This document shows, one piece after another, positions 8,950 through 28,457 of a stretch of DNA of 64,000 nucleotides. Position 1 is the first letter of the stretch. Each line of letters starts with the position of its first letter. The translations under genes were made by a program, and so were the position numbers. The stretch covers positions 1,984,001-2,048,000 of the forward strand of contig CAKJVC010000088.1 in the NCBI GenBank assembly GCA_918026815.1. Reading direction: 5' to 3'. The notes below the pieces were generated by a model. The model saw only the letters and a list, made by a program, of their open reading frames with translations, was not told the origin of the DNA and did not search any database. Source of the DNA: Chalara sp. BL73. Taxonomy: Eukaryota; Ascomycota; Leotiomycetes; Helotiales.

Positions 8950-11544
8950 TTTCTTTTTCTTCGTTAATATTAATTGTATTTTCGTCGTTATTAATAATTC
9001 CTCAGTTTTTTAAACAAATAATTTTTTCAAAAGTATTTTTATTAAGTCAATTTCTTAATTTATTAATAATTAAAGCGCCGTGTGAAAAAAATCTTTCTGA
9101 AAGCGCAAAAGTAGCTGGAATTAGTAAATAATTTCGAGCTAATAAAAATAAAACTAAATATTTATTTTTATTATTTTGCCAATATTGTAAAAGTTTAATT
9201 TATTAAAAAATTAGTTAAGAAATTAGTTAAAATCTTTAATTTTACGTACATTTTTTGTAGCTTTTTTTTTTCGAAATATAAAGTTAATTCGTTTAAAGTA
9301 TTTTCTTTATCGTTATTTATATAAATATTAAGTTTATTGTCGTTGTTTTCAGAACTATTGTTTATATTTAAAATATTTGTATTTTCGATTTCCGGTAAAG
9401 AACGAATATAATTTTGTTTATAACTATTTAAATAAATTAGTTTAATTAAAAAAAGCTTTTTAAAAAAAACTTAAATTGTAAAACTTGTATTTAACTGTAT
9501 TTCTATATCGGAAATTTGTTAATTTGTTAGTCCGATATTTATTAAACTTTCTTTTTTAATACGAAAGTCTAATATTAAAGCTAAATAAATCGATTTATTT
9601 TCTGAAAGTATATTTCCTTTTTTAGAATAATATTTTAATAATTTTGCTATTCTTTTATTAATAGTATTTTTTAATATTGGTTTTTATTAAAAATTAGTAA
9701 TTTATTTTTTAATTAATAATTTAACTTACATTATTAAATTCGTTTTTTAATTTTTTAAGTTTATAATAAATAGTATATAATTCCGGAATAATATAATAAG
9801 CTGTTGAATAATTTTCGGCTTATAGTTTTAATGTAGTTTTTACAAATATAAATAAAATTTATAAACAATTTTCTAAGTACTTTATTTCGTTTTTTATTAA
9901 ATTAATCGATTTATTTTTAAAAACGTTCGAATCGGAAATTAATATTACAAACTTAATAGACTTATATAAATTTAAAAAATTTGTAAGCATATTAGCTGTT
10001 GAAAACCAGCGAGTCGCTTAATTTAATAAAAATTAGTAAAATTTATAAAAAATTCATTAAAAAAACATACTTAATTGTAAAATATTATATTTACTAATTT
10101 CTTGTGCTTTGATTTGATTTTTTAATAGTCGACGATTTTTTTGACTATATTTAAGTCCGATTATTATTTTCTGTTTTTTTTGCTAAATTGAAATTTTTAT
10201 TACGTTATTAGTAAAATTATAAAATATTTAAAACTTTTTTATAACTTACTAAAATAATCAATATTAATACTGTTATTATTTTCGATATTGTATACATTTT
10301 GTATATCTGTATATTCGTTTTTAATTAAAGCTTTTAATATATTTTGTGCTACAAGATTTAAAACGTAAACAACACAATGTATATCGTTTTGAAATTTCAT
10401 TTTTTCAAATAAATAATAATTTTTAAAAGCCGATATTAAAGTGTTGTTTGAAAAAGCGTTATTTCTAGTAATACTGCTAAAAATTAGTAAAAATATATAT
10501 ATAAATATTAACTAAAATAATTTACTTCGTAATATTATATTTAATATTATATTCTTTTAATACTTTTAACAAAACTTTATTTAAATAAGCTCCGAAATGT
10601 TTTTTTTTTAATTTTCGAATAGCTAAATAATAAAACTTTAATTTAAAATCTTTATTTATAAAATGCTTATTAAACTATTAGTAAAATAAAATTAAAAAAA
10701 GTTAAAAAAATAATACTAACAAAGTAATTCCGAAATAAGCATTTTGATTTATTGCAGTTTAAATATTTAATATTATAAAAAAGTTTGCGTTACTTTCTAT
10801 TTGTTAATTTAATTCATTTTTTATAAAATTTTGTTTTAATAAAAATAATAAGTTTAAATCGTTTTTCAAAAATTCATAATATAATAACAGTATATTACTA
10901 TAAGTTGTTAGTAAAATATATTATAAAATAGTTTTAATACTTACGAATTCAAATAAAATAAAAGTTTTTTAAAAAATATACTTGTTATTGCTCGAAATGA
11001 TATATTATTTGCTATAATAAAATTTAAAAGTAAATGTTTAAATTGTATTATATTAAATTCCGGAAATTTAAAGCGTTTTAAATTTCGACTTTTAAAAAAA
11101 GAATCAACTGTTGAAAATTAACTAGTATTTTTTATATCAATATCTGTAAAATAAAATTAGTAATCTTTTTATTTAAAAGTTATAATATTAAAAAACTAAC
11201 TTAATTCGGAATTATTTTTAAGTATATTTAAATTAATAAATTTATAAGCGTGTTTAAAATGTGAAAAATAATTGCTTGTTAATTGATTAATTTTTTGATT
11301 TAACTATTTTTTTCTATTAAAAATTAGTAAAAATTAATAAAAAAATAAAAATAACTTACTAGCAGCTTTTTTGTAAACAAGTTACTGTAACAGTTCGTAG
11401 TATATTTATATTTGTTTGCAGTAGATTTAATACTTTTTTTAAATAACTTTTTTTAAAAATTTGCGAAAAAGTATTAATATTAAGTTCGTATTCAGAAAAG
11501 TTTTGTAATTGAATAATACGAATATTTTCTAATTGTTGAGACAT
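8950..11544 (-). pseudogene. hAT transposase, RIP-degraded, intron-rich
   Basis: The C-terminal end (minus strand, about 9140-8950) reads as the hAT dimerisation motif: YLLIPATFALSERFFS is followed by a GALIINKLRN segment, then a stop-rich acidic tail. The N-terminal exon starts at 11544 (MSQQLENIRI). Between them are at least eight intron-like gaps of about 45-70 bp, each with a GTAAGT-like donor and an ACTAAT or ACTAAC branch site close to an AG. They lie near 11306-11358, 11145-11200, 10905-10945, 10675-10725, 10475-10530, 10205-10250, 10020-10075 and 9675-9735. Stops and lost acceptors show the gene is dead. So many introns is unusual for a fungal hAT transposase as far as I know. Confidence 0.7.
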
Positions 11545-12241
11545 TGTTTAAAAATATATAACAATAGTTATAATTTTAACAAAGTTTATAATAAAAATAA
11601 AAAGTTAATTCAAGTTAATTAAGTAATAATAAGTTAAGCTGATTGTTTAATAAAAAATCAAAACAAAAAGTGAATTTGTTTGTGTTTATATACACAACAA
11701 AATGTTACTAGAACTTTTTTTAATTAATTACAAATTAAAAGTTTGTTGTTGAATTAATAATTAATTGATTTGTAATATTATTGTCACAAACTTAATCCTG
11801 GGACCCGCTAAAGCCCCAGGAGAAGGGCCCCAGGACGCTTTGGCGTTCCAGAACCAATAAAAATCTTAAAAATGTAAGTCCCGGGATTAACTAGTGTTTT
11901 GGGACTTTAAGTAAGTAAAAAAGCAAATAGCTTTTCGAACTTCGGAAACTACAACTATATTACGTAATAAAGTCTAAAAAAGTTTAAAAACTTTACTGAA
12001 ATCCGAAAACTTTAAAAAAAATATAAACTCCAGTTTAATTATAGTATATAAATAGTTGTAGTTTTATAGTTTAAAAGCTTTGTGCTTAACTTATTTTATA
12101 ATTTAGCAATATAGTTTTTGTTATATTTGTAACGTTTTATTTTTTAGCGAAAAGCGGTGTTTAGTTTATTTTATACATACTATACTAACTAACAAGCTTT
12201 AAACTTAGTTATTTAAACTTAAAGCTATTACGTACGTTACA

Positions 12242-18061
<5,820 letters not shown>

Positions 18062-18747
18062 TGTTATAAACTTAATTTTAAAACTTGTTAAAGTTTCAAA
18101 AAAAAAGCTTTAAAACGTTTTAGCGTTTTAAAACTAATAAAAATTTTAAAAATGTAAGTTTCGAAATTAACTAGTGTTTTAAAACTTTAAGTAAATAAAA
18201 AAGCAAATAGCTTTTCGGACTCCGGAAACTACGATTACGTTACGTAATAAAATCTGAAAAAGTTTAAAAACTTTACTAAAATCCGAAAACTCTAAAAAAA
18301 ATATAAACTTTAGCTTAACTATAGCATATAAGTAGTTATAGTTTTATAATTTAAAAGCTTCGTGCTCAATTTACTTTATAGTTTAGCAATATAGTTTTTG
18401 TTATACTTGTAACGTTTCACTTTTTAGCGAAAAGCGGTGTCTAGTTTATTTCATACATACTATACCAACCAACGAGCCCCAAGCCCAGCTACTTAGGCCT
18501 AAGGCTACCACGTACGTTACAATTATCAACTAAATTGTACGAAAATATTCGATTTTTTTTATGCCAAGCCTTTTTTGCCGTGCCAAGCTTTTCACCGCTT
18601 TCTTTATTAGTTATTACTTAGAGTTACTCACTTATTTATTGAATAAGCTTAATTAAAATTGAATAGAATAAAAGTAACGATTTTTTTATTTAAATAGAAT
18701 AAAAGTAATAGGATTTTTATTCAATTATTCAACGATTTGTCACACTG

Positions 18748-20729
18748 CAAACAAGTAAAATTTCTAAGTTTTTCGCTCGGCCGACTAAATAGTTATCGAC
18801 TGTTAGCTCGAAAAGCTAAACGAAAAAAAAAACTGCTATAGCTAAAATTCTTCGTTTAAAAAAACAAAAAGCGTTTATTAAAAATTGTCGAAAAAAAATA
18901 GCCCGTCGTAGTTTTCGTTATTTAAAAAAGTTAAATATTGCTAAAAAAAAAAAAAAAAAAGCTAAAAAAAAAAAAAAGTAAAAAACAAAAACAAATAGCT
19001 GTTGTTAACATTGCTGTTTATACTAACGAATTTTATAACGAATTTTTAGCGAAATTTTTTAGTTTTTTAAACTTTTTTTAAATAAATTAAAATTTTGTTA
19101 ATAAAACTTTATTAACAGTTTAAAACAATTAAAATTACTTTTAAGTTTTTATATGTTTTTTATTTGTAAATAGTTTTTTTATTTAATAAAATACTTAACT
19201 GTTGTTTTAATATATTTACAGTTTAAAATTTGTTTTATTTTATATTCGGCATTTAAATCGATTAAAAAAAATTCGGTTTTTAGTATTAGTAAAATATTTA
19301 GTAATGTTTTTTCAAGCAAAAATATGTAAAATACTAAATAAATATTTATGTTTTTAAGTAAATTTAATTTGTAGTTTAAAAGTTTTTTAACTTTTTTAAT
19401 TTTGTACAGTTTTAATTTTTTGTAGTTTAGTTTATTACTTAGTTTTTTAGTGTTAATGTTTTTTTTTTTTTAAAAATAAACTTTTAACTACTTTTTTTGT
19501 TGTAATAATAAACGTTTTTTTTTGTTACAAACTGCAAGTTTTTTAATAGTTTTTAATACAGATTTTTAATATTTTAAATTTAAATTCGAGTTTGCTAATT
19601 GTCGACGTTCGTAACTTTTAGTTTTTTATACACTACTAGTTTATAGCTGTAGTTAGCGAAAAATAGCAAAACTAATATTGTTTTTGTTACTAAACTGTTG
19701 TATATAAACTGTACAAATAACAATAATTGTACTTAGTTGTTTTATTTGTAATTAATATAGTATTTTAAATATACTTTTATTATTTAGTTTATTTTTTAAA
19801 TTTTTTTATTTGTTTATAAGTAAAATACTGTAAATAACTTTTTTTTAGTGTTTAACTGCGCTATAAAAAACGTTTAAAGCTTAAATATAAATAGCTTGTT
19901 TTTATTTAATACAGTTTTTTTAAATAGTTTGTATAGTACAACTACTTTTTTTAAAAAAAGTATATACAAAATTTACTGTTGTACTAGCTTTTTTGTATAA
20001 AACGAGTATTACATATTTTGTTAGTTTTTTTACTATAACTAAAATAAAGTCGTATTTTATTTTTGTTACGAAATTTTTAAATTTCAGTAGTTTAACAATA
20101 AAGTTTTAAAATATTAATTTTTATAATGTAAATAGTATTAAAATTGTTTGTATTTGCTTATAAAAAACTCGGCGAAAAGTTTTGTTTTTAATACAAGTAT
20201 TACAACTATTAACTACTTTTTTTACTGTTGCTTTTAATTTTAAACACTAAAAAGTTTTTGCAATTTTTTTATAAGTTTTTTTGATTTTTTAATACTCGTA
20301 AACAGAAAAACTGTATTGTTTTCGAATAAATTTTTTTTTTACTTTTTTTAATATATACAGCTTTTTTGTTTTTTTTTAACGGAAAATTTTATTATTTTTT
20401 TCGTTTTTTTTTAAAACGAATTTCAATATTCGTTATACGCTTAAGTTTTTTTTTGAAATTATTTAAACTACCCAACTGTTTTTTTTTTAATTTTTTGTTG
20501 TTTTTTAAGTTTTTTAAGTTTTTTAACAACGTTATTTGCTTTTGTAAGTTTTTGCTTTTTGTGTTGTTTTGTTTAACGTATTTTTTTTTTTTGAAGTTTT
20601 ATTACAAAAAATAGCTTGCGAGCTAATGTATTTTGCGTATTTATAACAACGTTGTTTTTTTGCTGTTTTTAAAACGTTTCGTTTTTGATTTTTTCGAGTG
20701 TTAATTTTTTTTCTGATTTTTTGCGTATA
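18748..20729 (-). mobile_element. Inverted family B internal fragment (integrase and chromodomain)
   Basis: This is the reverse complement of the 3' internal part of family B. The chromodomain is recognisable near 19190-19260 and integrase sequence continues to about 20500. It begins right after the hAT right end, continuing the inverted copy that starts at 7600, and is cut at 20729 by copy B-2 (target-site duplication GTATA). The continuation past B-2 (27337-27451) is too mutated for me to assign. Confidence 0.7.
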
Positions 20730-23700
20730 TGTCACGAATCGAATCCTGGGACCTGCTGAAGCCCCAGGAAAAAAGCTTCAGGACGCTCTGGCGACCCAGG
20801 ACTAATAAAAATCTTAAAAATGTAAGTCCCAGGATTAGCCAGTGTTTTAGGACTTTAAATAAGTAAAAAAGCGAACAGCTTTTTGAACTTCGGAAATTGC
20901 GACCACGTTACGTAATAAAATCTGGAAAAGTTTAAAAACTTTATTAAAATCCAGGAACTTCAAAAAAAACAAAAACTCCAGTTTAACTGTAATATATAAA
21001 TAATTGTAGTTTTATAGTTTAAAAGCTTTGTGTTTAATTTTTATTATAGTTTAGCAATATAGTTTATTTGTTATATTTGTAACGTTTTACTTTTTAGTGA
21101 AAAGCAGTACTTATTTTATTTTATATATATTATACCAATTAACAAGTTTTAAATTTAATTAGTTAAACTAAAAACTATTTTGTACGTTATACTTTAAGCA
21201 CTCGGTTTTAAAATAACTAAACAACATAGCACTTAAAACTAGCTTATTATTTAGCTAAACAAAACAAAAAACTAAAAAAACGGTTATACTAAATACTACC
21301 GCTATTAACAAAAATAAAAACATCGAACTACTAAACCGGAAGTTACAGCAAATAAAAATCTCGAAAACAGTAAAAGTCACAAAACCCGATAAGTTCGACA
21401 AAAAGCGCGAAAAACTAAAAACGTTTTTAATACAGCTCGAAATTTATTTCGAGTTTAATAATAACAAGTTTACAATTTACAAAAGCAACGTTTTGTTCGC
21501 AGTATTATACTTTAAAAAAAAAGCTATAAAGTAAATGCAACTTTTCGCAAAAAACTACTTCGAAAACAAAAACATTAATAAAAATATAATTACTACGCAA
21601 ACAATTTTCGGAAAATTTAAAAAATTTAAGCAGAAAATCAAAAAAGTATCTAAAAATGTAAATAAAAAAACAGCAAAACGCTATTTGTATATTTTTAAAC
21701 AAACAAAGTCGGCTATTAATTACACTACGAAATTTAAAAAGTATACTGTTTAAACAAAATAAAATATTTAAGCACTATTTAGTTACTACGCTAAAAAACT
21801 TAAACTGAAAATTTAAGCCGAGTTCGTTCGGCTAAACTTTTTCCGAACTATTAATAATATAGTAAAACTAACTATTAAAATAAACAGCCGACAATATAAT
21901 TTCAAAAAAAATTAAAAATATTTTAGCTGTTTACTTTAAAACAGACTTAACGTAAACAAAAAACGCTACAAACAAAAACGCTAGCTAAAACTAATAAAGT
22001 TAAACGTTGCTTAAAAAAAGCTTTTTAAAAAAAAAAAAAAACGAAAAAAAAAAACAAGATTATGCTATATATATAAACAGCCGAGCTACATGTTTTTATT
22101 CTATAAAAAACTTAAACAAAAAAAAAAGCAAATTAAAGCGATATAAATAAAAACTATAAAAAAAACTTTAAGTAAACTTTCAAGAAAAACGCTAAAAAAG
22201 TTTTTAAAAAAAAAACTTAAAAAAATAAACATCGCTACTTAACTTTCGAAACTAAGCGTAACGTTTAAAACAGTTAGTTTTAAACTATACTCGTTTTCAA
22301 AAAAATACAAAAAGTAAAAATATGTTTTATTCCGGAAAAACGAAAAAATCTGGTTTTTAATTACAAACACGAAAAAACTAAACTTTATCGGCATACTACA
22401 AAAAAGTAACAAAGTATTAACGTATATCGAAAAAATAGCGAAAATAGTTTACTAAAACAACAAAAAAGTAGCTTTTAAGTTTTAAAACGAAAAAATACTC
22501 AAAAACTAAATAAAAAAAAACAAATTACTATTTTTTAATAAGTATTTTTAAATCGAAAAAACCTAAAAAATAATAGCTCGATATTACTAACGAAAAATAT
22601 AGCACAAAATAGCTTAACAACTATAAAAAAAAACATACGCAAAAAACTAAAAAAAATAAAATTTAGCTATTTTACAATAAACTGTTTGTATAAGTTAATT
22701 AAGCAAAAGCTAAAATACCGAGTTTAGCAAAACGCTATTTACAAAAACGTAATTAAAAAACAACGCTTTACAAAATTAAAGCAGTTTATAAAAACTGTCG
22801 TTACTTTAAAACTAAATTAGTTAAAAACACTAGTTTTATTAAATAGCAAAAATATATAAGCAATAATCGACATAAAAACAATAAAACTGTTTGTTAACTT
22901 TATTTGTATTAAAAAAATACTGTTTAAAACTACATCGAAAAAAAAGCCGTATTAAATTACTGCTATAAATAGCAAAAACGTAGAAATAAATAAATAAATC
23001 AAAAAAAAAAAATTATTTTTAAAATTGAAACTACTAAAAAAACACACTGAAAAAGTAATATTAAATATAATGCTACTAAAACAATATAATATTATTCTCG
23101 AAATTTTTTAAGTTAAAAAATACAACTTAAATATAAATTAAAGTAACGATACAATTAAATTTAATAAATGCATTTACAACTAAAAAAAGTTAAAGTAAAC
23201 GTATAGCGAAAAAAAAGCTAATGCTGCTTTTTTTACGCCGGCACTTTAAAAAAAAAAAAAACTAGCACGAAACAACACAAATAATACTTTTAACTAAATA
23301 CTCGTGCAATATAAAAAATTTTAACAGCTGTTTAAAAATTTATAAAATACGCGTGTTTTGCTTAAATATTAACTATAAAATTACGAAATTAATTTAAAAA
23401 AAAACAAAAAGCTACTTTTTGAAAAATTAAAGCTATACAATTTACAAACTTTAAAAACGCTTTAAAAATACGTAAAAAATTCAAGTTACTAGCAGCGTTA
23501 AATATACTGTTTATACGCAAAAAAAAAAAAAAAACAAAAAAAACTTAAAAAAAAAACTTTGCGTAAACTACTGCAGTTTAAATAACGTTATAATAAAAAA
23601 TATATATTTTGTGTTTAACAGCTAGTATTTACGAAACAGTTTAGCTAAAATAAAAATATTTATTAAACTAAATTAAAAAAGCTTGTTTGTTTTAATACAA

Positions 23701-26700
23701 ATAAAAAAAAGCTACAAATAAAAAACAGCTTTTATATTATTTTTAAAATTATAAAAATACATAATTATGTTTTTCGGTTTAATTAACGCTTCGGCAATAT
23801 ACTAAAAACAAAACGAAAATATTTTAAAAAAATTTTTGTAAAAAATAATCGTATACTATTTCGACGATATTTTAATTTTTTCGGAAAAGCTAAAAAAGTA
23901 TAAAAAACATATAAAGCAAATTATAAAAAAACTTGTACAAATAAACTTTCGTTTAAAACTATTTAAATATAAATTTAATGTTACTAAAGTAAATTTTTTA
24001 AAATATATTGTTAAAACGAAATATTTCGCTATAAATTTTATTAAAATTAAAAATATTCAAAAATAAAAGTTATTACGCAATGTTAAAAATGTACAGTTAT
24101 TTTTGGGATTTGTTAACTTTTACTAACAATTTATTAAAAAATACTTAAAACTTGTTTATTTTTTAATGCAATTAACACAAAAAAACGTTTTTTTCGAATA
24201 AAAAATAAATTAAAAAACAGTTTTTAAAAAAATCAAAAATAAGTTCGTTAAAAAACTTATTTTTTAACATTACAATAAAAACAAAAAAAACATAATCGAA
24301 ACGAACGTTTTAAATACAATTATAAAAATAATGCATTTTTAAAAAAACAATAATAGCAAACTGCACTTTGTTGTTTATTTTTTAAAAACAATGTTATTAG
24401 CGAAATAAAACTACAATATTTATAAAAAAAAACTATTTACAATTGTAAAAACGTTAAAGTATTAGTGTATTTACTTACAAAAAACAAAATTTACAGTTAC
24501 TATTTATACTAACTATATAAATTTTCGAACTTTTACTATTATTAAAGTTTTAAACAATCGAAAACTAACTAAATAAACTAAAAAATTAGCGAAATTCGAC
24601 TTAGTTATTAAGCACGTTAATAAAACGAACAACGCAAAAACTAACGCGTTTAGCAAAAAACTAAAATACAAAAACTTTAAAATATATTAAAAAACAGTTT
24701 TGTTTAAAAAATTAAAAAATAAAAACTTTGTTTTAAATATTAAAAAAATCGCTGTTACAATTAAATATAATTTTATTAAGTTATAATTAGCACGATTTAA
24801 AAATAGTACTAAAAAAAACTTAAACGCGCAACGAATGTTAAAAAACACTTTCGAAAAAAATAAAAAAAAGCAACGAACTTTTTTTTCGACAAAAAAAAAC
24901 AAAAAAACTGTATATACTTAAAAAAGTTAAAAAAAGCTTTATTAAAAAACAGTACAGCTTTTTTGTACACGAATACTAAAAAATCAAAAAAACGTATAAA
25001 AAATTGTAAAAACTTTTTAGTATTTAAAATTAAAAACTATAGTAAAAACAGTAATTAACAGTTGTAATACTTGTATTAAAAACAAAGCTTTACGCCGAGC
25101 TTTTTATAAACAAATGCAAACAATTTCGATATTATTTATATTATAAAAATCGATATTTTAAAACTTTATTGTTAAATTTTCGAAATTTAAAAACTTAGTA
25201 ATAAAAATAAAATACAATTTTATTTTAGTTATAGTAAAAAAATTAACGAAATATATAATACTTGTTTTGTATTGCGAGTTAAATACAACAAAAAACTTTG
25301 TATATACTTTTTTTAAAAAAATAGTTGTTTTATACAAACTACAAAAAAAAATTATATCGAACAAAAACAAACTTTTTACATTTAAGTTTTAAACAAGCTT
25401 TATAACGCAATTAAATGCTAAAAAAAAATTGTTTATATTTTTTTACTTATAAATAAACAGCTAAATAAAAAAAAATAAACTAAATAGTAAAAATATACTT
25501 AAAATATTATATTAACTATAAACAAAACAATTAAATACAATTGTTGTTATTTGTATAATTTGTATACAACAGTTTAGTTACTAAAACAATTTTAGTTTTA
25601 CTATTTTTCGTTAATTATAGCTACAAGCCGATAATATATAAAAAACTAAAAATTACAAATATTAACAATAAATATACTCGAATTAAAGTTTAAAACATTA
25701 AAAAACTGTATAAAAAACTAATAAAAAACTTGCAATTTGTAACAAAAAAAAACGTTTACTACTATAACAAAAAACGTAGTTAAAAGTTTATTTTTAAAAA
25801 ATAAAAAAAAGTTTATTTATTTAAAAAAAACATTAATACTAAAAAACTAAGTAATAAACTAAACTACAAGAAATTAAAACTATACAAAATTAAAAAAGCT
25901 AAAAAACTTTTAAATTACAAATTAAATTTGTTTAAAAAAATAAACATTTATTTAGTATTTTATGTATTTTTATTTAAAAAAACATTACTAAACGTTTTAC
26001 TAGTACTAAAAACCGAAATTTTTTTAGTTAACTTAAACGCCGAATATAAAATAAAACAAATTTTAAACTGTAAATACATTAAAATATAAATTAAGTATTT
26101 CGTTAAATAAAAAAACTATTTATATTTAAAAAACATATAAAAACTTAAAAACAATTTTAATTGCTTTAAACTGTTAATAAAGTTTTATTAACAAAATTTT
26201 AATTTGTTTAAAAAAAGTTTAAAAAACTAAAAAATCCCGCTAAAAAATTGTTATAAAATCTGTTAACGTAAACAGCGACGTTAGTAACAGCTGCTTGTTT
26301 TTGCTTTTTATTTTTTTTCGTTTAGTTTTTTTTTTTTTTTTTTTTTAGTAGTATTTAATTTTTTTAAATAACGAAAATTACAGCGAGCTATTTTTTTTCG
26401 ACAACTTTTAATAAACGCTTTTTGTTTTTTTAAACGAAAAATTTTAGCTATAGCAAGTTTTTTTTTTTCGTTTAGCTTTTCGAGCTAACAGTTAATAACT
26501 ATTTAGTCGGCCGAGTAAAATATTTAAAAATTTTACTTGTTTGTTAAAAAAATTTTTACGTTGTAAAAATATTTTATTCGTATATATTTAAAACATTTCG
26601 CAAAACGTTTTTTTTTTAAATTAACAATACATTTTAAATCTTTTTTTTTACATCGAGTATACGAAAACATTTTTTTACCGACAGATTCAATAAAGTCAGC

Positions 26701-27331
26701 TAATTCGAATTTTTCGCGAATTTTTTTTTTAAACAAACTTTTACTACAATTTTTAATTTTACTTGTGCAATAAAGTAGTATAGTAAAAAAAAAAAAAAAC
26801 TATACTTTTCGCGCGAGATTTCTTTATTTGTATTTAAACGTAAAAGCACGCTAAAGCGAAAAAAAAATAGTATTATAAATCGAATTTTAAAATTTGTTAA
26901 AGTTTTAAAAAAAAGCTTTAAAACGCTTTAACGATTTAAAACTAATAAAAATTTTAAAAACGTAAGTTTTAAAATTAGCCAGTGTTTTAAAACTTTAAGT
27001 AAATAAAAAAGCGAACGGCTTTTTAAACTCCGGAAACCGCAATTACATTACGTAATAAAGTCTGGAAAAGTTTAAAAACTTTATTAAAGTCCAAAAACTC
27101 CAAAAAAAACAAAAACTTCAGTTTAACTATAGTATATAAATAGTTGTAGTTTTATAGTTTAAAAGCTTCGTATTTAACTTTTATTATAGTTTAGCAATAT
27201 AGTTTATTTGTTATACTTGTAACGTTTCACTTTTTAGTGAGGAGCAGTGCTTATTTTATTTCACATATACCATACCAACCAACGAGCCCCAGGCCCAGCT
27301 AGCTAGGCTAAAGGCTATCCCGTACGTTACA
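20730..27331 (+). mobile_element. Full-length Ty3/Gypsy chromovirus, copy B-2
   Basis: This 6,602 bp element is flanked by the 5 bp duplication GTATA (20725-20729 and 27332-27336). The 5' LTR is 20730-21191 and the 3' LTR 26871-27331. The left LTR starts with unaltered TGTCACGAATCGAATCCTGG and ends altered (GTACGTTATA). The right LTR starts altered (TATTATAAATCGAATTTT) and ends unaltered (GTACGTTACA). It lies inside the inverted family B fragment, so it is the younger of the two. Confidence 0.92.
21192..26870 (+). pseudogene. gag-pol of chromovirus B-2
   Basis: The domain order is the same as in B-1. A gag remnant with one open stretch lies at 21535-21753, a zinc-knuckle remnant near 22060-22110, and reverse transcriptase near 23750-24150. 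RNase H and integrase follow to about 25900, and the chromodomain is at about 26038-26190 (EYKIKQILNCKYIK). Stops and Asp-to-Asn changes throughout fit RIP. B-1 and B-2 have independent mutation patterns, so each was mutated after insertion. Confidence 0.8.
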
Positions 27332-28457
27332 GTATACAAGCTGTATTAGTAATTTCGAGTAAGTTAAAGTTTAAGTTTTTTGTAAAAAATCGAATAATAA
27401 ATCGACGAGCTGTAAAAGCAAATTTAGCTGTTTTTTTTTTTTCGACATTATTGTGGTGGGGACGATTTTCTTTCCTTTCACACTCCGTCACGTGATACTC
27501 ATGAGTGGTCAGTCATGTGACCTGATGAGCATGAGTTGTATATAACCTGCGCTTCCGGTAAAGAGGCGCACCATCATCAATGCTACACACTTTTCCATCT
27601 TTTTATATTTTACACTATTATAAGCTATTAACGTTTATTTATTATATAAAGCTTAGGCTCGCCGGTGCTCTCCCCAGTATGCTACAGCCACCGCTATCAC
27701 GTTTATGAATTTTGTGCTAGATCCTGTTACTGTTCTTGCTTTTAGCATATTCTTCGCCACATGTATTTTAGTGACTTACGCAAAGGATCAAGCACTCTTT
27801 GTAGCAACAGCAAAGCCTATAAACTCGATATGCGGTGCAGAAAAAGCAGAAAAAAAAACACCGGCATCCTTTCTTCCAAAATACGCTTTACTGACAAGTT
27901 ACGCGATAAAAAGCACTACAGCGATGCTTTTGTTATACAAAAAAAAACGCTACAAGCTTTTATAAAGCAACACGAAGTTTAAAAAGCATTACAACAGCCT
28001 ACAAAAACTTATTCAGTTAAGTAATCTTTGCTAGCAAACGACTTTTCTGAACGACATTTTAAAAATAAAAGTCAGCGTGCAAACGCTAAAGCCAAAAGCC
28101 TAAACAACTCTCAAGAAGTAAAAAGCCCAAAAGTACCGGAATTTAGTACAGTAATCAAAGTTACACTAAAAAGCAAAAGTTACAAAACTTCGGCATAAAC
28201 TAAGTTATACGCTAATCTACGGCATAAAAAAATTCCGTTAAAAAAGTTTTAGCATAAAAGTTTCACTAAAAAAGCTTTAAACTTTCGAGCAAAACAGTAA
28301 ATGTTATTAAAGTTTAAGCGTTACAAGAACCTAGTACAAAAAACTTTTTATACTGCTACTTTTATATGTTATTAAATATATAAATTGCTTTAATAGCAAC
28401 GACTAGTTATATCAACTTTTTTCTTTACGCTTAAAAGCTTTTTAACAAAACAACTTT

